Below are positions 1 through 5,308 of a DNA stretch of 14,121 nt, in pieces (the stretch's first letter is position 1; the number at the start of each line of letters is the position of its first letter). A program made the position numbers and the translations under genes. The notes beneath the pieces were generated by a model, which was not told where the DNA came from, did not search any database, and was given only the letters and a program-made list of their open reading frames with translations. Source of the stretch: Bacteroidota bacterium (GTDB taxonomy: Bacteria > Bacteroidota > Ignavibacteria > UBA10030); assembly GCA_003453835.1 (NCBI GenBank), contig DMMN01000116.1:1-14121 (forward strand). The letters are read 5' to 3'.

Positions 1-14
1 TCCTGAGGCGGTCA

Positions 15-27
15 ACTTGAGTCAAGT
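15..27. other. 13-bp perfect palindrome (operator-like)
   Basis: ACTTGA-G-TCAAGT is a perfect inverted repeat with a single central base, about 75 bp beyond the stop codon of the dehydrogenase gene. A GC-rich inverted repeat (GGTCG, 3-nt loop, CGACC) follows at 33-45. No T-run follows, so it does not look like an intrinsic terminator. It could be an operator for a gene beyond the window edge or could be chance. No regulator is known for it. Confidence 0.2.
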
Positions 28-103
28 AGCGAGGTCGCGGCGACCGGTAACAAGATGACGAAGAATGCATATCCGCTAAGAGCAGGACACTGTCTCTCAT
101 AAT

Positions 104-1159
104 TCAAACTTGGATGATGGCTTTCGCAATGCCATCGTCATACGCAGCATTCAGCGCGAAGGCGTCCGGCGTTTGTTCCAGTCGAAACCGATGCGTGATA
201 AGGGTCTTCAAGTCAACGATCCGGCGCAAGACAAGATCGATTGCGTCAGGGTACGTGTGCTTCATTCGTCGAACCATTAGGATCGTTATGCCCTTTCTTC
301 GCGCAGTCGAGTGCTTCAGGTAAAGCTTGTCATCGTCCGAAATGCCGATCACCATAAGCTTTCCGCCCGGCCTGACTATCTCAGCACAGTGTTGGACGGA
401 ATTGTCACTCCACGCGGCTTCAAATGCGACATCAACGCCCCGCCCGGCAGTTCGATCCAACACTTCCTGTACACCCTGAGCGTCCGAGCCGCTCACCACG
501 CTTGCGCCCAAGCGCCCTGCGAGCTTCGAGCGCCAAGGGAGTTTCTCCATCACAAATACAGGATCTATCCCAACGCCTTTAAGTACCTGCAATACGCACA
601 ATCCGATTGGCCCCGCGCCGATGACAGCGGCGCTATCACCGGGCTTGACACGCGGGAGCGAAACGCTGTGGAGTGCAACACCGAGCGGTTCCAGGAGGGC
701 CGCCTCCTCATCGTCGATCAGATCAGGTACGCGGAAACAGTTGCGGGCCGGGACCCGAATCCACTCACAGAGAGATCCGTCATGAGGGTAGTGCCCGAGG
801 AAACGAAGGTGCGGACAAAGATTCGAATGTCCCTTCTTGCACAGTTCACAGACACCGCATGGCTGCGCGGGATCAACAGCTACCCGGTCTCCTGGGTGCA
901 CGAGCAGTCCATCTCCGCCCGTCGGTCCTTCACCGACAACCTGGACAACTCCAGAGAACTCGTGCCCCATGATGAATGGCGTGGTACACACTGTATCACC
1001 AATGCGGGCATGCCGAAACGTGTGCAGATCACTGCCACAAATGCCCACACTCCTCACGCGGACAAGAACTTCACCTCTCTCGGGGGACGCCGGACAGGGG
1101 ACTTCCTCCAAACGGAGGTCTCGTGGGCCATAAAGCCGTATCGCCTTCATCATCTTCAT
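104..1159 (-). CDS. Zinc-dependent medium-chain alcohol/polyol dehydrogenase
   Basis: This 351-residue cytoplasmic oxidoreductase belongs to the sorbitol/threonine dehydrogenase branch of the medium-chain family and should oxidise a secondary alcohol of a polyol, sugar or hydroxy acid with NAD(P)+. Visible features are the catalytic zinc ligands C41 (GICGSD), H66 with E67 (GHE) and E157; the structural-zinc cysteines C101, C104, C107 and C115; and the Rossmann motif GAGPIG at 181-186. An acidic residue (E205) ends the second Rossmann strand, which favours NAD over NADP. Length is normal for the family. The ATG overlaps the stop of the upstream binding-protein gene by four bases (ATGA), so translation is probably coupled. 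Further ATGs at codons 3 and 4 are possible starts, but the Shine-Dalgarno spacing supports the first. The family is certain; the substrate is unknown. Confidence 0.92.
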   Translation of the reverse strand: MKMMKAIRLYGPRDLRLEEVPCPASPERGEVLVRVRSVGICGSDLHTFRHARIGDTVCTTPFIMGHEFSGVVQVVGEGPTGGDGLLVHPGDRVAVDPAQPCGVCELCKKGHSNLCPHLRFLGHYPHDGSLCEWIRVPARNCFRVPDLIDDEEAALLEPLGVALHSVSLPRVKPGDSAAVIGAGPIGLCVLQVLKGVGIDPVFVMEKLPWRSKLAGRLGASVVSGSDAQGVQEVLDRTAGRGVDVAFEAAWSDNSVQHCAEIVRPGGKLMVIGISDDDKLYLKHSTARRKGITILMVRRMKHTYPDAIDLVLRRIVDLKTLITHRFRLEQTPDAFALNAAYDDGIAKAIIQV

Positions 1160-2484
1160 TGTGACAGTCCTCCCTTAGCCGACTTCAGGAGCGCATTCGA
1201 TTTCACCACCGCCTCATCCAGTGCGGCTTGTGGAGCTTCTCGCCCGAGCATTGTCTTCTCGATGGCCTCGGCAATCGCTCGATTGATTTCGACTCGGTGA
1301 TAATCAGGGGTCCGCCTTGCACGTCCGAAGGCCATTTGTTCGACGAACGCTTTCAGCGCAAGATCCCTCTCGAGGAATGCACGGTACTCCTTCAGCTTCA
1401 GAACCGATTGGCGGACGGGAAGGTACCCTGAGCTCATCGAGAACATCGCTTGAATGCGAGGCTCCAAAATCCATTTCACAAACGTCCATGCTTCATGAGG
1501 AAAGTCACTTTGCCGGAAGATGGCAAGCTGTTCGCCGGCGATGTACGTCGCCCGGCCTGCCGGACCCGCCGGGAGCGGTGCAACAGCCCAGTCGATCTCC
1601 TTCATCTCGCGATATCGGGGGAGATTCCAGGGACCGTCCATGACCATGGCCAGCTTCTGAGAGGCGAAGCCCAGATCGTGAGCGAGGGCGAACGTGCTGA
1701 ACTCCATCGCATCATAGAGCTCCTTCCAGAAGGTAAGAGCTTGCACGCCGGCTTCACCGTTGATCAGGATTTTTGTCCGTTCATCGTTCATCTCCTCTCC
1801 CCCTGCCTGCCAGAGAAACGGCGTCCATTGCAGAAGCATCCAGATGTTCAACTCTCCGGAGGCGGGAAACACCGGCACGTAGAATCCATAGCGGTCAGTC
1901 TTCCCGTCTCCGTTCACATCCACAGTGAGCTTCGTGGCGTACTCCTTTAACTCCTTCCAGTTGTTCGGAGGATGCTCAGGATCGAGGCCGGCTTTCCTGA
2001 AATGCTCCTTATTATAGAGCAAGGCGAGCGACGTTGCCTCCATCGGCATTGCATACAGTTTGCCACGCCACTTTCCGGATTCGAGCAAGGCAGGGAAAAT
2101 ATCCGTGATCTCCTCCGGAGTCATGCCATTCTCCCCGTCTATGAACTCCCTCATCGGAAAGATCGCATCGGCTTCGACGAGCTTGTCCAGAAAATCCGAA
2201 TGAACCCACGAAACATCCGGAGCGGTGTTGCTCTGCACTGCAGTCACGAGCTTTTGGATCAGCCCGTCTCCCGTCGGGACGTACTGTGCCTTGATCCGAA
2301 TCTGTGGATGCTCTTTTTCGAACTCAGAGATCAATTCCTTCAACGATGGAATTGTTGACGAGACAAAGCTGTGCCAAAACGTAATCGTGACCTTCCCCTC
2401 AACTTGCTCATCTCGTTTTCCGCAGCCCGGAAGTAAGACGGCAATCACCACAAAGTAAAAGACCAGTCGGCAGTGTTGTTTCAT
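1156..2484 (-). CDS. Family 1 extracellular solute-binding lipoprotein (sugar ABC transporter)
   Basis: A 442-residue binding protein of the MalE/UgpB type, expected to capture a mono- or oligosaccharide outside the inner membrane and hand it to an ABC permease. The N-terminus is a lipoprotein signal with lipobox LPGC and lipidated C21. The mature start (TITFWHSF), the AMPMEATSLALLYNKEHF segment around 145-162, and the DGPWNLPRY region are typical of the family. Residues 189-197 (DVNGDGKTD) form an EF-hand/dockerin-like calcium loop. Length is normal. Its start lies 48 nt after the lactonase stop, and its end overlaps the dehydrogenase start. No MalF/MalG-type permeases or ATPase are in the window; they may lie beyond position 1 or be elsewhere. 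The substrate cannot be told from the sequence. Confidence 0.9.
   Translation of the reverse strand: MKQHCRLVFYFVVIAVLLPGCGKRDEQVEGKVTITFWHSFVSSTIPSLKELISEFEKEHPQIRIKAQYVPTGDGLIQKLVTAVQSNTAPDVSWVHSDFLDKLVEADAIFPMREFIDGENGMTPEEITDIFPALLESGKWRGKLYAMPMEATSLALLYNKEHFRKAGLDPEHPPNNWKELKEYATKLTVDVNGDGKTDRYGFYVPVFPASGELNIWMLLQWTPFLWQAGGEEMNDERTKILINGEAGVQALTFWKELYDAMEFSTFALAHDLGFASQKLAMVMDGPWNLPRYREMKEIDWAVAPLPAGPAGRATYIAGEQLAIFRQSDFPHEAWTFVKWILEPRIQAMFSMSSGYLPVRQSVLKLKEYRAFLERDLALKAFVEQMAFGRARRTPDYHRVEINRAIAEAIEKTMLGREAPQAALDEAVVKSNALLKSAKGGLSQ
1169..1173 (-). promoter_or_regulatory. Shine-Dalgarno site inside the end of the binding-protein gene
   Basis: The minus strand reads GGGAGG here, with 9 nt between GGAGG and the ATG at 1157-1159. 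It lies within the last codons of the upstream gene. It picks that ATG over the in-frame ATGs at 1151-1153 and 1148-1150, which would be 15 and 18 nt away. Confidence 0.6.
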
Positions 2485-2532
2485 GGCTCTTCATCAATTA
2501 TGGCATGGAGAAGTTCAACGATCCGTGCGTCT

Positions 2533-3564
2533 TCATCGCTCAGAAGGAGATTGAGAACCGTGACGACGGATGCGAACGCGGTGGAGACTTCCCCCTGCAG
2601 TGATGTAGAGGAGATTGCCGTCGGGCTGCGGTGCAAACGCGAGGTTGCTTGGAACTTCCGGCGTGGGGATGGTCACCAACAGGCGTCCATTCGGATCATA
2701 CACGTGGATAGCGGGAGACGCCTCATCCCGGATTGCCGCATACACATTTCCTTCGTGATCAACCGTGAGTCCATCAGGTCCGGACTTCGGACCAAGATCA
2801 ACAAACATCCGTTGAGCCCGAAGGGAACCATCCTTCATTAAGTCAAACGCGAAGATCGCCATCCGCGGCGGCAGTTGCTTTCGGATTGGCGCACCGTGCG
2901 GCTCGGCATCGGATCCTTTATCAAAGCAGCCAATATAGAGTGTCTTCTCATCCGGGGAGATCGCGATTCCGTTCGGCATGCTAATGGAATCCACGAGCAG
3001 GGCCACCTTTCCATCCGGGTCAACCCGATAAACCCCCATAACCGGTTGTGTGATCGATTCCGGGCTCCAGTAGCGGGGATCAGTGAAGTATATCCGCCCG
3101 TTGCTGTCGATGGCAAGGTCGTTCGGAGAGTTGAACGGCTTTCCGCGATAGTCCGCCGCGAGAACCTCAACATCGCCGGATGGCAGAAGAGTGCGTGTAA
3201 CCCTCCGCGCGCCTCGGTCATCTCCCTCAGCAACAACCATCCTTCCTTTGGAATCAAACTCGATACCGTTCGACATGCCGCTGGGCGAGCGAAACAGAAC
3301 TGTCTTCCCCGACTTCGGATCATACCGCCAGATGCGCCCTCGCAGGTGTTGGGACTCAAATGTCAGATCGCTGAAGTACACGCTTCCATCTCGAGCGACG
3401 GCAGGACCCTCCGTAAACTCTCCCCCACCAAAAACCTTCTCCAGCGTTGATCCCGAAGCAATAATACTTGCCGCGCCAGGCGGTCTCTTCAAAGGGGATT
3501 GACAGAAAGCAATCTGGAGAACGAGCAGAAAGCTCGCGAGGCAGGGGACGGATCGCATTGACAT
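2533..3564 (-). CDS. Exported SMP-30/gluconolactonase-like protein
   Basis: A six-bladed propeller protein of the SMP-30/gluconolactonase/luciferase-like family, which usually hydrolyses sugar lactones to aldonic acids with a divalent metal. From the chosen ATG it has 343 residues. Metal-site candidates are E52 (FTEGPA), N148 (NSPNDL), N198 (MPNGIAISPDE) and D264 (GPDGLTVD). The N-terminus (basic start, then a hydrophobic run to about residue 21, IAFCQS) is a Sec signal peptide, so the enzyme should be periplasmic; the cysteine is not in a good lipobox. The frame stays open 44 codons further upstream, but that stretch overlaps the AKR gene and is rich in Arg and Ser, so I reject it. The chosen ATG lies 4 nt after the AKR stop, suggesting an aldose-dehydrogenase plus lactonase pair. 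Lactonase activity is inferred. Confidence 0.85.
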   Translation of the reverse strand: MSMRSVPCLASFLLVLQIAFCQSPLKRPPGAASIIASGSTLEKVFGGGEFTEGPAVARDGSVYFSDLTFESQHLRGRIWRYDPKSGKTVLFRSPSGMSNGIEFDSKGRMVVAEGDDRGARRVTRTLLPSGDVEVLAADYRGKPFNSPNDLAIDSNGRIYFTDPRYWSPESITQPVMGVYRVDPDGKVALLVDSISMPNGIAISPDEKTLYIGCFDKGSDAEPHGAPIRKQLPPRMAIFAFDLMKDGSLRAQRMFVDLGPKSGPDGLTVDHEGNVYAAIRDEASPAIHVYDPNGRLLVTIPTPEVPSNLAFAPQPDGNLLYITAGGSLHRVRIRRHGSQSPSER

Positions 3565-3568
3565 ACGT

Positions 3569-4531
3569 CTATTCCGTATTCGAGGCAAAGAACTGCTTCT
3601 GGAGCATTTCGCCGATGAGCTGCACATCGCCAGGCGAGATCTCGAAGTCTGCGGCGCCGACGTTCTCCTCAACTTGCGTGGTCGTTCTCGCTCCAACGAT
3701 TGCTGCGGTCATCGATGGATGCCGGAGAACCCACGACACGGCAAGTTGCCCGACGGTTTTCGAATAGCGGGCGGCGACCGGACGGAGCTGATCGACGAAC
3801 TGAAGAGCCTTCGGGAGAAACGGCTCCTGAAACATATAGAAATCCCTGCGCCAATCGTCAGGAGCAACTTTGTTCATATCGAATCGCCCGGTGAGCAACC
3901 CGGACTGCATGGGGCTATATGCCACGACGCCAATCCCTTGTCTGAAACAGTGGGGCAAAGTCTCAAGCTCTACATCCCGGCTGAACACACTGTATGGGGG
4001 TTGCAGCGACTGAACCGGTGCGACGGTCGCGCACCGTTCGAGCATTGGCACATCGTAGTTGCTCACACCGATGAAACGAACCTTTCCCTCTTCCCTGAGT
4101 CGCACCATCGTTCCCCACGATTCTTCATACGGCACGTTCACGTCCGGCCAGTGAATCTGGTACAAATCGATGTGATCTCTTCGAAGTCTGCGAAGGCTCT
4201 CCTCGGCCTCACGCCGCATGGAGGCTGGATTCGAGTTTCGATACACACCTCCTTTGCCGTCCGGCACTAGGCCGCATTTCGTCGCAATAAACACATCCTG
4301 GCTCAGACCGCGCAGCGCCATTGCCACGATTTCTTCAGAATGTCCAAATCCGTACGCGGCAGCCGTGTCGATCCAATTGACTCCGAGATCGATCGCACGA
4401 TGAATGGCCCGGATCGATTCTTCGTCATCGACCCTGCCCCATCCGTAGATCCACGGGCCGCCGATTGCCCAGGCACCGAAGCCGATCACCGTAAGAAAGG
4501 GACCATCAGTTCCAAGTTGACGCGTGTTCAT
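3569..4531 (-). CDS. Aldo/keto reductase
   Basis: A 320-residue cytoplasmic TIM-barrel oxidoreductase of the aldo/keto reductase superfamily, closest in style to IolS/YajO or aldose 1-dehydrogenase branches. The catalytic tetrad is visible: D55, Y60 (WIDTAAAYG), K85 (IATKCG) and H127 (LYQIHWPD). The C-terminal nucleotide-binding segment IVGARTTTQVEEN is also present, as expected for NADPH or NADP+ use. Length is normal. The gene follows the interrupted bicupin by 33 nt and precedes the lactonase by 4 nt, so these are probably cotranscribed. The pairing with a lactonase suggests oxidation of an aldose to its lactone, as in L-fucose or galactose dehydrogenases of this fold, but reduction of a keto sugar is equally possible. 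No strong Shine-Dalgarno site is visible. Confidence 0.92.
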   Translation of the reverse strand: MNTRQLGTDGPFLTVIGFGAWAIGGPWIYGWGRVDDEESIRAIHRAIDLGVNWIDTAAAYGFGHSEEIVAMALRGLSQDVFIATKCGLVPDGKGGVYRNSNPASMRREAEESLRRLRRDHIDLYQIHWPDVNVPYEESWGTMVRLREEGKVRFIGVSNYDVPMLERCATVAPVQSLQPPYSVFSRDVELETLPHCFRQGIGVVAYSPMQSGLLTGRFDMNKVAPDDWRRDFYMFQEPFLPKALQFVDQLRPVAARYSKTVGQLAVSWVLRHPSMTAAIVGARTTTQVEENVGAADFEISPGDVQLIGEMLQKQFFASNTE

Positions 4532-4564
4532 TGTGCTCGAGTTGATTGTTGGTGAGAAATGGGT

Positions 4565-4936
4565 TTACACCCGGTCGAACAGCGGCCGGGCAACACCATG
4601 GGTGTGGTTCCACAAATGCCCTTTTCGTTTCTCTTCCTCGAGGGTCGTTTCGAACCAGATCCCGAGAACAGGCTCCTGCACCCAGGGAAAATCATGGTGA
4701 TGTCCTCTTCCTGTTGCAACGCAATCGCCTCCGGACACTTCGTATGGAATCCCCTCGCTGATGACTTGCCCACGCCCTTCGATGATAATCCAGCATTCAT
4801 CGCAGTCGTGGTAGTGATTGTCGAACTGCGTGTTACGTTCGTACTCGGTCGGATCACCTTGATTGAGCGGCTCACCGGAGGCATACAACGTGAACACGCC
4901 ACTTGATCCCGTTTCTTCGCCCCATCGGCCCGTCAC
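4565..4936 (-). CDS. C-terminal metal-binding cupin half of the interrupted bicupin
   Basis: If translated separately this gives 123 residues from GTG 4934-4936. It holds the intact metal-binding cupin motif (two His and Glu in HYHDCDE) and the GHHHDFP second motif, and ends HTHGVARPLFDRV. The GTG is the only usable start after the amber codon and falls inside a beta strand (TLVRVTGRWG), with no convincing Shine-Dalgarno site. It is therefore more likely the second half of one gene than a gene of its own. It ends 33 nt before the AKR start. Confidence 0.5.
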   Translation of the reverse strand: MTGRWGEETGSSGVFTLYASGEPLNQGDPTEYERNTQFDNHYHDCDECWIIIEGRGQVISEGIPYEVSGGDCVATGRGHHHDFPWVQEPVLGIWFETTLEEEKRKGHLWNHTHGVARPLFDRV

Positions 4937-4975
4937 ACGAACGAGCGTCGTGGCTGGGTCATCGCCTGTGACGAC

Positions 4976-5200
4976 CTACTCCTCTTCAGCCGGAGGAAGA
5001 TCAAGCACGTCGCCTTCTTGAAGTGCCTTGGAAGACGATCCGAATTTGACGATGCAGGCACCTTTGACCAGGAAAAGCTTTTCTTTCGGCCCACGCCAAT
5101 CGTATGCGTGCGAGTGCCCAACCGCCACGCGGACTATTTCGAAAAACTCCATCTCGCACCATGACGGAGCGAGTTCTTTTCCGCTTCTAAAGACCGGCAC
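4976..5200 (-). CDS. N-terminal cupin half of the interrupted bicupin
   Basis: This is the stretch that would be translated if the amber codon terminates: 74 residues beginning with GTG and ending PPAEEE. It carries one incomplete cupin barrel without the HxH...E metal motif, so it would not be a functional enzyme alone. An ATG at 5150-5152 (MEFFEIV) is an alternative start, but the preceding residues fit the fold and no good Shine-Dalgarno site favours it. The frame is closed by TGA about 16 codons upstream of the GTG. Confidence 0.5.
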   Translation of the reverse strand: MPVFRSGKELAPSWCEMEFFEIVRVAVGHSHAYDWRGPKEKLFLVKGACIVKFGSSSKALQEGDVLDLPPAEEE

Positions 5201-5308
5201 GGCTGTCGATCCCGAAGTTGTAAACCCGCAACGATGGAGTAATCACCGGCTTTGCCAATCCGACACGGCAACAGCTCCGATCACGATCAGGACTCTGAGG
5301 CCGGAACT

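Larger units (their letters stand above)
4565..5200 (-). pseudogene. Bicupin gene interrupted by an in-frame amber codon
   Basis: Two open stretches in the same reading frame, 5200-4979 and 4975-4565, are separated only by TAG at 4976-4978. Read through, they give one protein of about 211 residues with two cupin folds. The N-terminal half has the beta-strand pattern EFFEIVRVAVG...KEKLFLVKG...LQEGDVLDLP. The C-terminal half has a full cupin motif 1 (HYHDCDE, then IIIEGRG) and a GHHHDFP motif 2, a likely metal site. The residues right after the stop (VVTGDDPATTLVRVTGRWGEE) continue the fold smoothly, and no ATG lies in frame after the stop. One C-to-T change of CAG (Gln) would create it. Possible explanations are recent inactivation, sequencing error or readthrough. 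The gene probably starts at GTG 5198-5200. Cupins of this kind accompany sugar-catabolism genes; their reaction is not known to me. Confidence 0.75.

Noticed and set aside
1..100. Minus-strand frame starting ATG at 98-100 and open to the window edge
   Set aside because: Only about 33 codons are visible, they match no family I know, and no ribosome-binding site precedes them; it cannot be supported without more sequence.
311..1300. 329-codon plus-strand frame opposite the dehydrogenase
   Set aside because: Antisense to a well-supported gene, with a composition rich in Arg, His and Ser and no motif.
3565..3696. 44-codon N-terminal extension of the lactonase
   Set aside because: It overlaps the AKR gene, is Arg/Ser-rich, and would bury the clear signal peptide that starts at the ATG at 3562-3564.
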